A stretch of 64,000 nucleotides of DNA, taken from positions 39,743,515 through 39,807,514 of the forward strand of contig CM055110.1 in NCBI GenBank assembly GCA_029204225.1, given 5' to 3'. The position numbers and the translations under genes were made by a program. This document shows positions 11,193 through 22,149 of the stretch, in pieces (positions within the stretch are counted from its first letter, which is position 1; every line of letters starts with the position of its first letter). Origin of the DNA: Diphasiastrum complanatum (lineage: Eukaryota > Streptophyta > Lycopodiopsida > Lycopodiales > Lycopodiaceae). Below the pieces are notes generated by a model that worked only from the letters and a program-made list of their open reading frames with translations, made no database searches and was not told the DNA's origin.

Positions 11193-12404
11193 TTCCAGAG
11201 CTAGTGAACCCCCTTTGTATCCTCAACGGATTCATGTCATCATTAATATTCCAAGAATCTATTGCACGCCCTAATTTTTTCTCATGGTTTAGTTCTTCAT
11301 TTTTTTTTCACACAGTTTTAGGGGAGTTTAGAGTCCCTTATTGTTGTTTAAAGTTTATGGTTTATTGTTAATTAAAAATGGTAATGAATCTATATATTGG
11401 TATTGCCCCCGTAGCTTTGACTCAGTAACTATAAAATCTGTCTCTTTTCATACCCTAAATCCTTCATTAGAGTTGAATGTGATGATTATAATTCCCAAAC
11501 CTTGCGGTTATGTCCTATTCCATAATGTCACCTCATATTCCCTCCACGTGGTGTGCATGTTTTTCCATTCAAGGAAAGATTAGAACCTCGTCTTTAACAG
11601 GAGAAAAGTAAGGGCTACACACCTTCCTAGGATTGAGAATTTTAATTACTTGCATTCGACCTTGATCCTATTTCAATTTAGTCTAGTCCCATTTCAATTG
11701 TGTGAATTCATTCCTAAGTATTGTTGGAATGAGACAAGGGTTACAATTTTTGGGGTAGGTTACTATTTGGGGCTCTTGAATGTAACATCTTATGGTGTCT
11801 TATTTAAAGAGAAGCTAAATGTAGGCTGAAAACCTAAATGATTTGAGGCACTAAAGGGTAGCTATCCAACTAGTTCTGAAACTAGAAACTTATAATCTAT
11901 GGACAACAATCACAAATAGGAACTCTAGGTCTGGTAAAAATCAAATTAAGTGAGGCTTCAATGTCCTATAATGAGATTAAAAAAACTTTGCATTGTTAAG
12001 GCACAATTTGCTAATGTTTATCCTTGGAACATACATCGAAATAGGTGGTGGTATACTATCTGAAAGAGATCCACCTATTCCGAGGTCTGTTCCGACCCTT
12101 GCTATATGAACATTCCCACCCAACTCAGAGATCTACGTTACATTATAGAGCTACATTATGCAACTACATTACATTATGGGGACCAGTGCTCAAAGATAAC
12201 CGCCTAAATTATATTGTGTCATGAAGTCTTGCCATGATACTGAAATTGTTGGATTAATTAAAAAAATCCTATCATCATAGTCAATAAAACATTTGTAGAA
12301 AACCATCAAGCTATTTTTCTACATTCTTTTAATCTTCGAAAAAAGTTAAAATACACCAATATGACATGGCAAGGCCTTTGTGGTACAATACTACATCTCT
12401 CTTG
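11193..12404. other. Unassigned stretch
   Basis: AT-rich DNA with no supported gene. The part near 12090 shares ATTCCGAGGTCTGTTCCGACC-type wording with the old repeats at 13430-13600 and 36280. Confidence 0.5.
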
Positions 12405-13075
12405 TCATGCTTTACATCATCTCAATTACCATTATGGCACTTATACTTTTGACATGCATTGCCTTGTACTCGAAGGGGTATAAGTTTCTTTTGAGCAAGC
12501 TATAGTTAAGCTCATGGATGTGGATCCTAGTTCCTAAAGGCACAATGTTTCAGTTGATTACATAGCCAATCTTGAAGATGTAACAAGGGGGTGACATTGT
12601 GCTTCACTTGATTACACAACCAAAACATAGAGCTGCAATATTTTTTAGTGGAAATGTGTTTCTGTAGGATCAGGCACCACTCTCCTCATGTTGTCTAGAT
12701 TCATTGAACTACCTATGTTTTATACTGACTTTAAGGTAGTAGATATACATGTTATAGTAAGTAGCATTACTCTTTAAGTCTCATTTACCCACCCAACTAA
12801 TTGTTTATTGTTCCCACCTAGCATGCATTCCTTGACTATTCTCACTCATCTGATAGATGTATTCAGGAAATAAATAATTGATCTACTTGAGCTCATCACA
12901 AGTGGGGGTTTTGGAGTTTTGCTAAATTTAAAATATGAGATTATATAGCTACATTACATTAAAGACAAACTGCTAACAAAACTTGCTTAACAGCCACCCA
13001 ATCTAAACAAATTAATCAATAAATTCAGATAAGTGTTTTTGTAAAGCTCAAAACTTATGACAAAGACCTCGAAAT
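12405..13075 (+). repeat. Dispersed repeat R2, copy 1
   Basis: It aligns in the same orientation with 35446-36600. Shared text includes CTTGTACTCGAAGGGG, GTGGATCCTAGTTCC, CACAATGTTTCAGTTG and the later block CATTCCTTGA...ATAAATAATTGATC. It abuts a gypsy pol fragment, so it is probably the noncoding part of a Ty3/gypsy element. Confidence 0.8.
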
Positions 13076-13082
13076 AGAGCAT

Positions 13083-13331
13083 CTATTGTACAAGTTTACT
13101 TCCCTTAAGGAGTGGTATTCTATGAGTAACTAGGGATGGGAGTATTCCTTTCAAATCATCATAATCCCAAGGAAATATGTTATGATACTTCTCACATAGC
13201 CCTTTATACGCTTGTTTTTCTAGGCTGGTCAAGTGCGCGACCCTGCTTACGATTGCTAATGGCGATAATGGCTTAAGAAATTCCAAAATAAGACGTTGTG
13301 GGAGTGCTCCCATGTATTCTAAAATAGCCAT
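13083..13331 (-). pseudogene. Ty3/gypsy pol fragment (start of RT region)
   Basis: The minus frame contains LEKQAYKGLCEKYHNIFPWDY followed by DDLKGILPSLVTHRIPL. The order (Y...F.W.Y.D..G..P....H.I.L) is the conserved lead-in to the Ty3/gypsy reverse transcriptase, where a Tyr-Phe-Trp-Tyr run precedes a glycine and then a histidine. The frame stays open a little beyond the first Met on the upstream side. It stops at 13083 well before the RT palm motifs, so only about 80-100 residues survive. It is flanked by R2 repeat sequence, which also occurs at 35.4-36.6 kb without coding sequence. Confidence 0.6.
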
Positions 13332-13424
13332 GTCAAAAATTTCTTCTAGGTCATGGGGCGCATGGGATTGTAAGACACTTTATTCGTCTACATACAATGA
13401 AACTAATTCATTAGTCGGTAGCCA

Positions 13425-13680
13425 AAAGCAATTCCGACCCGTTTGGATCTAGATCCACAACTAAAGATGTAGTTCTACATGAAGAATGCAACAAAAAACC
13501 AAAAACTATAGCTCAAAAAAAAAATGCAAATTAGACATCGGAATAGCTAGCATAGTAGATTGGTCCATTCCGAGAGCCATTCTGACCCCTATGGATCTGG
13601 ATCCACAGCAAAAAGAATGTGGATTTACATCAAGAATGCAAAAAAACACAAAACTGTTGTTGAAAAAAAAAAGTGCAGAT
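13425..13680 (+). repeat. Old tandem duplication, two units of about 145 bp
   Basis: CCGACCCGTTTGGATCTAGA...ATGAAGAATGCAAC...poly-A at 13425-13545 is echoed by CTGACCCCTATGGATCTGGA...ATCAAGAATGCAAA...poly-A at 13573-13680. Each unit ends in an A-run followed by GCA(A/G)AT. Confidence 0.65.
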
Positions 13681-13753
13681 GGCCATAAGGGGAGGATAAG
13701 GAGGGTGAGGAAGGATCAACCACAGACCCAAGGAGACAAAAGTTGCAGGTACG

Positions 13754-14507
13754 TGCAAAGAATTGAAGAAGATTATCTATGTTAGATATAGGGGTCTTAT
13801 GTTTTTTACATCAAGCATCTAGGTGTAGGATGTTGATAGGAATAAATTTGACATAGATGGCAAATTATGCATTTCCACTTGTAATGCCACTACTGAGCCA
13901 AAATAGAGTAAGAGGCTAAACACGTGCCAATTAGAGTGTAGACAAGTGTAATGCTTTTGTTTGATGAATTTTAAGAGGTCCAATAGGATTTAGAGGTGGA
14001 ACCTTGTGAGGTCCAATAGGAAATTGAGGTGTGCTTGAATATAGTCCAATAGAATTAAGAGGTGCATGGATCAATGGTCCAATAGGATCAAGAGGTGACA
14101 AAGTATGGTCCAATCATACTTAGGCATAGTGGTAGCTCGTGGATCTACTAGTATCATTGTACTCCTCATTTTGAAGCTAATTGATTTAGTGATTTTATGG
14201 ATTTGGTGATTTTATGGATTTTGTGAGTTATTGGATTTCTAGCTTTCTCTCTCTACCTGAGAGCTGATGATGCTTTTTCTCTCTCTACCCAAGGAGAGCA
14301 GCTTGTTTTTACTTAGATTATTTTTTAAATACTTCCCACACATGTGAGTGAGAGTTGGAAGTGTTTGAATGCATGTAGTAGTGTGTTTTTGCCATAGGAT
14401 CTAAGATTGATCTTGAATCTCAATCTAATCTTAATCTTGGTGCATCTACACACCTTAGGAGATCACAAGTACATGTTGTGGACAATCCACACGTGTGAAA
14501 TTCAACA
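13754..14507 (+). repeat. 5' LTR of E2
   Basis: Starts TGCAAAGAATTG and ends GAAATTCAACA. It matches the reverse complement of 60940-61673 along its length. It contains an internal minisatellite at 13975-14110 and the palindrome CACACGTGTG at 14488-14497, ten bases from the LTR end. Confidence 0.85.
13975..14110 (+). repeat. Minisatellite inside the E2 LTR
   Basis: Four to five imperfect units built around GGTCCAATAGGAtttAGAGGTG, spaced 35-42 bases. The same array is present in the E10 LTR at 61315-61470, so it is a feature of the family. Confidence 0.8.
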
Positions 14508-14519
14508 TGGTATCAGAGC
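14508..14519 (+). other. Primer binding site of E2 (tRNA-iMet type)
   Basis: TGGTATCAGAGC begins immediately after the LTR end CA, with no spacer. Confidence 0.95.
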
Positions 14520-15231
14520 CTACCTAAGGTTACCATGCATTTTGATCCATCTAAGTAAAAACTTTTCATCAATCTTGAGCTAGAAATTGTCAAGGCCCAT
14601 TTTCCTAGCTATCTTGTTCAATTTTGGATCAAAAGAGATCAAGAGGACATTGATTGGGTCTGACCTGGTACTGTACGGAATCAGGTGCTCAAACACATGT
14701 GAGGAACATCCAAATTCGGTTTGGAAGTTCTCTCTCATGCTTGATCGATTTATCTTGCTTGATAACTTGTTTTGAAGCTATTTTTGTCTAGTTTTTGATG
14801 CGATCAATTTCATTCCATTTGGTTGAGCCAATCAAAAGTTATAAGCTTTTGAAGAGGGTTAGGTAGGGCACCTAGACCTGGGTGGACACATTTGGTTTGG
14901 TCAAGAGATTGCCTGGGTGATCCAAAATCACAGTTGTATGCTTGCCAATCTCATCTATATGTGATCTAGGCACTGTTTTGAGATCTTAGCCATTTTATTT
15001 CATGCAATATCATTGTATTTCTTAGAGTACTTCACACGTGCTAAGAGTGTTTGATCCTAACTTTGCCTATACTCCATCATTTGATGTGAAATAGATTTGT
15101 GTAGCTAGTGAGAATCAATTCGCAAATAGTTGCAAGATCTTTCATAGGAGAAGATAGTACTCTATTATTGGATCCTATTGAGAGTGTGTAGCAACATTTA
15201 TTGTTCATCATTTGAGTTTTCTTCACTTCAA
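14520..15231 (+). other. E2 untranslated leader
   Basis: Noncoding stretch between PBS and gag. It resembles the reverse complement of the E8 leader (52742-53416) in places, for example around CTTTTGAAGAG and the AAATTC/ACACATGTG motifs. No frame is supported. Confidence 0.6.
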
Positions 15232-16270
15232 ATGTCTTCAATGGGTTCATCCTTGTTGGAACCAAGTGAAAGATTGTCCACTTCAAACTATTCAATTTGG
15301 AAAATGAGGATGGAGTCCATCTTGATCCTTCAAGACGTGATGGACATAGTTCTTGCCCTTGAAGAAGAACCACAAGTTCTTCAAGAGGTTCAAAAATACA
15401 AAAAGAGAGCTAGGATGGCTCTCCACTACATTAAGATGAATGTCTCTAATGAGATATTGAGGGAGATAGGTACTTGTACAACAGCCAAAGAAGCTTGGGA
15501 TTGTCTCAAGACTATCTATGAGGCTAAGAATACCTCTAGGCTTCTCACTCTTAGGAATCAAATCTTTCAAAGTAGCCAAAAGAGTGATGAGAGTGCATCT
15601 AGTTATGTTTTGAGAGTAAAAGATATTCATAGAGAGCTTGCTTGCATTGGTGATTCCATCAATCAAAATGAGCTAGTTCAAGTCATTCTCAATGGCTTGA
15701 GAAGTGAATTTGATAACCTTGTCCAATCCTATGCCATGAAGGAGGAGCTACCTAGTTTGGAGGCTCTCCAAAGTGTGCTAATTTCAGAAGAATCAAGACA
15801 AGAGTACAAGCTCTTGAGGATGGACAAGCTTTCTCTCACCCATAATGATGGCAAAGCTCTCTTTGCCAAGAATAAGCACAAAGGAAGGAGCAAGAACCGA
15901 CATCAACAATCCTCAAGCAAGGACAAAGTCAAATCCAAAGACAAAGATGAGGAGGAAGATGATTCCTCTAATGCTTCATCATCCAAGCTCAAGAAGAAGA
16001 AGATCAAGTGCTTTTATTGTGGCAAGAAAGGTCATTATGCCACCAATTGCTTCAAGAAGAAGAATCAACTCACGCAAACCAACATTACCAATGAGAAGGA
16101 AGACACTATTGCAAGTGATGGAGAAGGATCTCTTTTGGTCTCTAGTTTCTCATCTACTCCTTTCAAGAAGGACGGCCTATGGTATATTGATAGTGGAGCC
16201 TCTTCACATATGTGTAGCTCCAAGGACTCTTTCTCTTCTATTGCACCTTATGATGGAGTCAAGAAATCAA
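15232..16270 (+). CDS. E2 Gag-protease (3'-truncated Ty1/copia polyprotein)
   Basis: The start is taken at 15232 (MSSMGSSLLEPSERL), which matches the N-termini of the related E8 and E4 Gag; the frame is open further upstream to 15178. Gag follows with STSNYSIWKMRMES near residue 20 and a UBN2-type core containing WDCLKTIYEAKNTSRLLTLR. A lysine/serine-rich stretch leads to one CX2CX4HX4C zinc knuckle, CFYCGKKGHYATNC, at about nucleotide 16009. The aspartic protease motif WYIDSGASSHMC starts near 16180 (catalytic Asp at 16189). The family-specific sequence ends at about 16270 and the frame runs on for some 17 residues in unrelated repeat DNA to a stop at 16321. No stop or frameshift interrupts the retained part. 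Integrase, RT and RNase H are missing, so it is not functional on its own. Confidence 0.85.
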
Positions 16271-16545
16271 TTAATCAACTACTCAAATTAATTGTTAATG
16301 ACTCAAAAATCTTAAATGTATAGGTGCAGAATTGAATTATACTAGTATGACACCACATTTAGATCCTCATTCAAATCATTTATAAGTTAATCCATAAATC
16401 TTCCACACAAAGATAAAACAATACTTGATCATATGTCTATGTTCACCGACTAGGTTAAGTGCACCAAATTACCCTAGTAACTAGGAATACACAATAGATT
16501 CATACAAGATTAATTGTGCACATAAGTGAATAATCTCACTATGAT
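16271..16545 (+). repeat. Dispersed repeat G, copy 1
   Basis: Matches the reverse complement of about 56369-56650. Shared blocks include GAATTGAATTATACTAGTAT, GTTAATCCATAAATCTTC, CAATACTTGATCATATG and GTGCACATAAGTGAATAATC. It truncates E2 at about 16270; similarity to the other copy ends after CTCACTATGATC. Confidence 0.75.
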
Positions 16546-19500
16546 CCAGTACATAAACACATTTTTATTTGACAGATTCTTCTAAAATCCAAATATGTTA
16601 CTCACATATCTCAATGAGAATCTTGTCACTCAGCTACTAAAAAATTTCTATTTCTCATGATGTTAGGCATTTTCCTCACCGTGGGATCAACATAGGGGAG
16701 GGAATAACTTAATAGGGTGCATCACTTCTAGTATCGTGCTGCTACGAGGATGGCTGCACATGTCTCAAACCCGATTCTAGACTAGCGATCCCAGACATGT
16801 TTTATCAACCAAACCGTACCTTCACAGTTAATAGAGGGTTTCCAATCCTGTAGAGATATAATTAATGAAGGGGTATACAATCATTCTCAATCTCATTCCC
16901 ATCTTACTTGCCTATGGAACTCATGAGCTACTCTCCGATCTTACTCATCGAAGATCTCTCCCAGAGTTATTTAAAGCATTCGTACTATTGGCTGAACCTG
17001 GTGATTGTATTGGAACTTCTAGCGAGAGTTGTGTCACTTCTATATAGCGAGTGGATAAAGCATCAGTAAGGTGTCAGAATCCATCAACAGTAAGTTCGTG
17101 GACTTCAAAGTAACTACAGTCTCCACAATGTTGCAATCTAATCAAGATGTCACCAGGATATAGGTAGTGATATATCTCAGAAGAATAGAAATAATGGCTC
17201 ATAATTCCCCCTCGAATCACTTGACAAACATCACCAAAAGATGGTATAAAATCGAGGTCTGTCATACAGCTCTCCAACCTGTTTTAGATAGCAAATTGTA
17301 GTGGTACTTGAGATTCTCTCTAGTTGGTATGATACTGAAATGTCTACGTTTGCATCAGGACAAGATTATGACATCTCTTGTTCTTCTCAGGTCTATGACG
17401 AGTAAAATGCAAGGCTCGATTGATTCCATTATCTCCTCGAGTCTTGCTGCTCCCAAAAGAGATACTATTTGCTAACGATACATGATGTCAACCCGACTAA
17501 CAGGACGATGTTCAAATGGGATGTATTAGTGTAAGGAATGTCAGTTCCTAGTGGAAGGTTCAGGTGGAACATGTTCCCCAATGCTAGTTCGGAATTTTGT
17601 GATGCATGGAATATCTCTCCTCTAATGATACTTTCTCACTTTCTCAAAACACACTTCACTCTCTAAAAAAAAAAGATTAGAATTCGAATATCTCGAGAAC
17701 GATGATAATTTATAATGGAAAAAATAAGAGGGTCTGGGGATCTCATGATTTCACCTAGATGTATGACTCCTAGGATAGATATAGTCCTTTATCGATATAT
17801 CAATTTTGAACTAATCAGTATCTCGATGTTCAAATATGATGTATCGACATAGGGAATACCTAGTCCTATGGGAAGATTTAACCGCAACATCGAAATGATT
17901 TTCTAGAGTACTCTAAGCCATGTACCTAGTAGTTTCTTCAATTTTCAACAAGAGCTGTAAAATTTATCTTTCCATTCTCCAATGAATTGGTACTCTCATT
18001 TCCTTGTGACTAATCAATTGATAAAGAGAGGCTTTCTTCAAGTGCAATATCCAATCCCTAAACATCGATTTTTAGATGTTCGAGAGTGAGCGACTAGGAA
18101 CCGTATATTCCAACAGGGTATCCTAGTCACTGTGGTCCTAAGTGAATATGCCAGTAGGTTGAGTTTTTAGCTCTAAAATTTCAACCATGTCGAGTATAGA
18201 CCTACCTCCTGTATTCCAAGGAGATAGGGTGTTACCTATTTGACACCATCTTTATACTTGACATCAAAGAAAAACGCCAACATTTATGGTTCTTCTTATA
18301 AATTATAGATGTCATTCCAAGACACACAACAAAAAGGCATAACTCAATAGAATTCTCAAATCATAGAATGAATCAAATTGTAGTGTGAATAATTCTTGAT
18401 GGCTCCCAATCCAAGTGACCCGCTAAGAAATCTGACCTTGTCGATCTTTCCTTGTAGAAGTGCTCGGGAATGTATTGTTAGTATCTCAAACCCGCTTCCA
18501 GAGTGATGGAACTTCCAAGGATATAGCCATAATATTGATCATGCCCACGGAGGAACAATGATGAAATGAGGTTCTCATCTATCCGTCAACTCTTGCAAGC
18601 TCAATTATGCGTTGATTTTTGTGATGGCCCATCGGCATTGATGAATCACAGTCAGCGATGGCCCATTGGCCACTTAGATGCATCTTCTTCCATTGAATGA
18701 TCATATCTTCAATGACCTCTATCCTCACTAAATTAGCCATCCCTACTATCACAGAGAATTCAGGTACTGGTTGCATGCATTCTTGGAACTGAAAACCCCA
18801 AATAATCATGATTTTATATCTATGCTTACTTGTGAAATACAGGCCTCACAGAAGCAGCGAGAAAGACCAACGATTATTTAGCAGGGAGTAAACAGTTTCA
18901 AGGAAGTAATTGCTCCCTCTCTACTCAGCCTCACATTCAAACTTACTACCAAAGAGTTAGCATAACTGCACAGCCAATGCATGTTCCCAAAACATGCAAG
19001 TACACGGGAGGATGTAGGTAGGTTAAAACCTCTGACCTTCCATATGCAATCCCGGGAATCCTGGTTTTTTTCACTAAGAGTTCATATCACATGAAAAATT
19101 GATTTAAAACCAATCTTTCAATGAACAGAAGCTCAAAAACAGGATTCAGGCATAACAGACTCATGCAATTTATGCTAATCCAAGACTAAGCATAATTAAG
19201 CTGTTAGACAAGCATGTGACCTTTTACAAGAGATCATTCAATCACAATCGGAAGCTTACCCCAGAAACAGGAAATTTATGAATACATTCACCCTAATTCT
19301 CAGCATCTTCAATCCAAAATAAACTATGTAGAAGAGCACTCTACCATAGTTTTGGTAGGACAATTGAATTCCCTAATATTTGTGTCCATAAATCTGACAT
19401 CTTTTTCAGAGTCTTTTAAGTCATTTCGTGCGCCTTTTTATCTTTGGCACCGGTTAAGTGCTTCCAAATTGTGCTCCCCACATTCTTGAATATGTGCATC

Positions 19501-19750
19501 AGGTCCAAAAGATGGTTTATTAACAATTCCCTCCAATATGAAAGTGCATTAAATATTGATAACGGTCGGCCTAGACCTTGATTGGATCTCCAAATTTGAA
19601 GCCTATCACTTGCCTACAACATTAAGAAACAAGCACACACATTCAATTGAAGAAATTGTCGCTAGAACATATTTAAAAAGAGGCACTATTAAAAATATAA
19701 ATGACATTGAATATTTTGCTTGAGATTTCACAATAACATATCGCACAAAT
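16546..19750. other. Unassigned stretch
   Basis: No protein family recognised in any frame. One old duplication is visible: CGATGTTCAAATGGGATGTA...CTAGTGGAAGGTTcaGGTGGAACAT at 17500-17575 and a diverged partner at 17822-17895. Otherwise nothing supported. Confidence 0.5.
17500..17900 (+). repeat. Diverged direct duplication, period about 320 bp
   Basis: Blocks CGATGTTCAAAT, GATGTAT, GGGAATxxxTAGT/AGGAATGTCAGT, CCTAxxGGAAGxTT and GCAACAT/GGAACAT occur in the same order in both arms. Confidence 0.5.
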
Positions 19751-19754
19751 TTCA

Positions 19755-20060
19755 ACGTCCGCGTCCGACGTATGCTCGAAAATTTCATAATCTGTCGCAA
19801 TCCGCCACGTCGAGGTCCGACGTCCCAGTAAAAAATCCGAAAATCAGAGTCCGGCGATCGGGAAATATGGGCGGCAACCAATTTTTCAAAGGCACATCGG
19901 AGTCCGACATGTCGGATTCCGACTTGTAGATGTGGATACGACCTGTCACATTTTCGTGTAATCCGATGTCGGCAAGCCAAAAAGCCTGTCCACAACATCT
20001 AACACAGACGTCAGATTCTGACGTGTTTGGAGGCCGTCGGATTCCGACGTCTGTTTCAAT
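19755..20060. repeat. Cluster of short TCGGAxTCCGA palindromes
   Basis: Several near-identical quasi-palindromes occur within 300 bases: TCGGAGTCCGAC (about 19896), GTCGGATTCCGAC (about 19912 and 20038) and ACGTCAGATTCTGACGT (about 20006), with half sites elsewhere. On the minus strand they encode repeated Ser-Glu-Ser-Asp/Ser-Asp-Ser-Asp in one open frame, but no domain supports that frame as a gene. Confidence 0.6.
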
Positions 20061-20127
20061 CTTCCAGTTCGCGCGATCCAGCGCCTTCTCTTTCACTTTG
20101 TCTTTTGCAGATTTGAGTGTCTTTGGA

Positions 20128-20295
20128 GCGATTGAGGGCGATTGAGGGCGATCAGTGATTGAGGGCTTGAAGATCAGTGCTTGAAGGTGCTTGAAGATCA
20201 GTGCTTGAAGATCATTGTTTGAGGTTGGTGCTTGATTTTTGTTTGTTTTGCTTTTTGTTTGTTTGTTTGAGGTTGATGTTTGTTTGTTTGTTTTA
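20128..20295. repeat. Short-period repeats (GATTGAGGGC, GCTTGAAGATCAGT, GTTT)
   Basis: Two to three units of GATTGAGGGC, then three to four of GCTTGAAG-ATCAGT, then (GTTT)n. Simple-sequence expansion. Confidence 0.8.
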
Positions 20296-20449
20296 AGAGG
20301 AGATAGAGAGTGTGAATGATAAAAAGAGATGGAGAGAGAGAGTGTGTGTGTGTGTGTTTTTAAATTTTGCATTGATTTAAAATGGTTTTGAATGGTCTTG
20401 TAAGTTAAAGATATTAAAAGATTTTGGAGTCCTTTTTTTAAAATAAAGT

Positions 20450-20452
<3 letters not shown>

Positions 20453-20503
<51 letters not shown>

Positions 20504-20522
20504 TGTGTGTGTGTGTGTGTGT
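20453..20522. repeat. (GA)n-(GT)n compound microsatellite
   Basis: About 48 bases of GA repeats run directly into about 22 bases of GT repeats. Confidence 0.97.
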
Positions 20523-20725
20523 TCTATAATAGATTGTGATAGTGTTTATAATAGATTAATTTTTTATAGTGTTTAAAATAGATTGTTAGAATTATTTAAG
20601 ATAATGTTTAACATTCTGCATTGATGTAGAATTTAGGATTATAGATAAATACAAAATCTATGGTAGTAATAGATTGTTAGATTTTTATTTATTTAGGACT
20701 AAGAATGATAGATGAAAGAAAGGGG

Positions 20726-20726
<1 letters not shown>

Positions 20727-20784
<58 letters not shown>
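20727..20784. repeat. (GA)n microsatellite
   Basis: G-run followed by about 29 GA units. Confidence 0.97.
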
Positions 20785-20793
<9 letters not shown>

Positions 20794-21056
20794 CATGTTA
20801 ATCATTTTACATTGATTTAAGATTTAAGATTTGAGAGAGAGAGAAGAAGAAGAAGTTTTATTAACATCTTTTCCATGCCGCAAAGGCGTATACGATGAAC
20901 AAGTACATCAAAATTGATGGCACCAAGACTGAGCAATGCCGTCAAAACAACATAACTAAAACCAAAGCTAACTAAGAAGAGAAAAAATATCTCTTCATTG
21001 CTCTAACTCTCAACCTAACTCTGAACAATCTCTAACAAGCATCAATAAAAAGGCTC

Positions 21057-21836
21057 TCACGCAGGAGGTGGCGCTGAGTGATCATTTCTGGATGGAGTGA
21101 CAAAAAAATGTCATCCATCACGAAATATAACCTTTTGCCCTTTTGAATTCGCTTCCTCGATGAGTTGCTTACGTTATTTCCACTGTAGGGCGGTCAGGTC
21201 TTCATGGACGAAAATGTCGCTACCTTTAAGACGTCCACGACGCTTGTTAACTTCGTCTCGATAATCAATGTATTTGAAACGAATGAAAATTACCGAAGTA
21301 TCAAACTTACTACGCCATGCTGCTTCCACAACATCTTCCTGTTCCTCGTAAGAGAGTGAAGCTAACAGTTCCTTGGCTGCAAAAAGGGGGTCGGTTTCAA
21401 GAGAAAAACCTCGGATGCGAACGTTTTGTGTTTTATATTCCCTCTTGCTTTGTTCTTGCATTGCCTGTGAAACCACCATCGTATTCTTTCCTTCCAAGTT
21501 CTTGAGCAAGTCTGCCCAATTTTTGGTCGAAGTTTGGATTTTGTTTTCCAGGGCTTTGACATGACTAGGATTGATTTGAGAGGTCTTGACTGTCAACTGT
21601 TCTTTGAGGTTTGCATTTTCATCTTCAAGCATCTTCACCTTTTCTTGTAGAGCGATAATACTGTACGAGTGCTTTTGAAGTTGGATTTCCATTCTGCTTA
21701 TGATCGCCCACACATCAAAATCCGCTGGAGGGATTGGTACGGCAGTAGTTGGAGCAACGGTGGGAGTTGGTGGGGTAGGAACTTCACTGGAAGTTTTATT
21801 GTATTTCCGACGAGTGGTTACCCACTCAGAATCCAT
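21057..21836 (-). pseudogene. LINE ORF1p-like coiled-coil/RRM protein, with stops
   Basis: The frame starts at an ATG in an excellent plant context (GCCACCATGG, 21840-21831 on the minus strand). Residues 1-45 are Thr/Pro-rich (SSEVPTPPTPTVAPTT). Residues 45-95 form heptads (METQLQ-type start, ALQEKVKMLEDENANLKEQL) suited to a coiled coil. The C-terminal half has the pattern NVRIRGFSLETDP ... VIFIRFKYIDYRDEVNKRRG ... LKGSDIFVHEDLT, as in L1-type ORF1 RRM proteins. A stop after LTALQWK (21174) is followed in the same frame by RKQLIEEANSKGQKVIFRDG and a second stop, so the original C-terminus ran to about 21057. I judge it a dead LINE ORF1 relative. A coiled-coil host protein is a less likely alternative. 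Confidence 0.55.
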
Positions 21837-21859
21837 GGTGGCAGAGCCCCGCTGCCCAA

Positions 21860-22010
21860 ATTGCTGTTCAAATCTGCACTTAGGGAGATTCGCTGTTCAG
21901 ATCTGCTGGACCATTGCTGTTCAGATCCACTGCTCAGATCTGCTGGACCATCGTTGTTCGGATTCGCTGCTCAGAGGAGAGAGTGCAGCGCTACTAAGTG
22001 CGCATCTCCA
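21860..22010 (-). repeat. Short repeats upstream of the LINE-like ORF
   Basis: CTGTTCAGATC and CTGCTCAGATCTGCTGGACCAT recur three to four times (about 21893, 21926, 21935, 21970). Placed like a repeated 5'UTR. Confidence 0.6.
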
Positions 22011-22149
22011 GAACGGATGAGCGTGCCCAGATCGGACCCTGCCCAGATCAGGCCTCGCTGCCAGAGAAAACACTAATCATTGGAGCGGGAGCACCCTAGG
22101 CTACCATCGCTGGAGGGGGAGCGCCCTGAGAGAGAGAGAGAGAGAGTTC

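Larger units (their letters stand above)
13754..16270 (+). mobile_element. E2: 5' half of a Ty1/copia element
   Basis: A 754-bp LTR (13754-14507), a PBS directly after it, a leader of about 710 bases and an open gag-protease frame are present. Similarity to the copia family ends near 16270 inside the protease-integrase linker, where a different dispersed repeat starts. No 3' half or second LTR lies on this strand. E10 at the right end of the window is the same family by LTR sequence, in opposite orientation. Confidence 0.85.
20857..22080 (-). mobile_element. LINE-like remnant (5'UTR-like repeats, ORF1, 3' tail)
   Basis: On the minus strand a leader with short repeats (22080-21840), an ORF1-like frame (21836-21057) and a tail ending GATGTTAATAAAAC then (TTC)n/(TC)n at about 20857-20845 are arranged like a short non-LTR retroelement. 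No ORF2 (endonuclease or RT) is present, so the copy is internally deleted or is only an ORF1-bearing derivative. No target-site duplication was found. Confidence 0.45.

Noticed and set aside
13931-14113. Pro/Ile/Gly-repeat peptide in the E2 LTR (and its twin at 61317-61499)
   Set aside because: It is the translation of an LTR minisatellite, on the strand opposite to the element in E2; the two copies reflect LTR homology.
18579-18809. A 76-codon minus-strand frame in the unassigned stretch
   Set aside because: Looked possibly genic (MANLVRIEVIEDMIIQW) but has no recognisable family, no neighbours and is no longer than chance.
19785-20372. A 195-codon minus-strand open frame
   Set aside because: It is made of translated microsatellite, (GTTT)n and palindrome repeats, with no domain; treated as low-complexity DNA.
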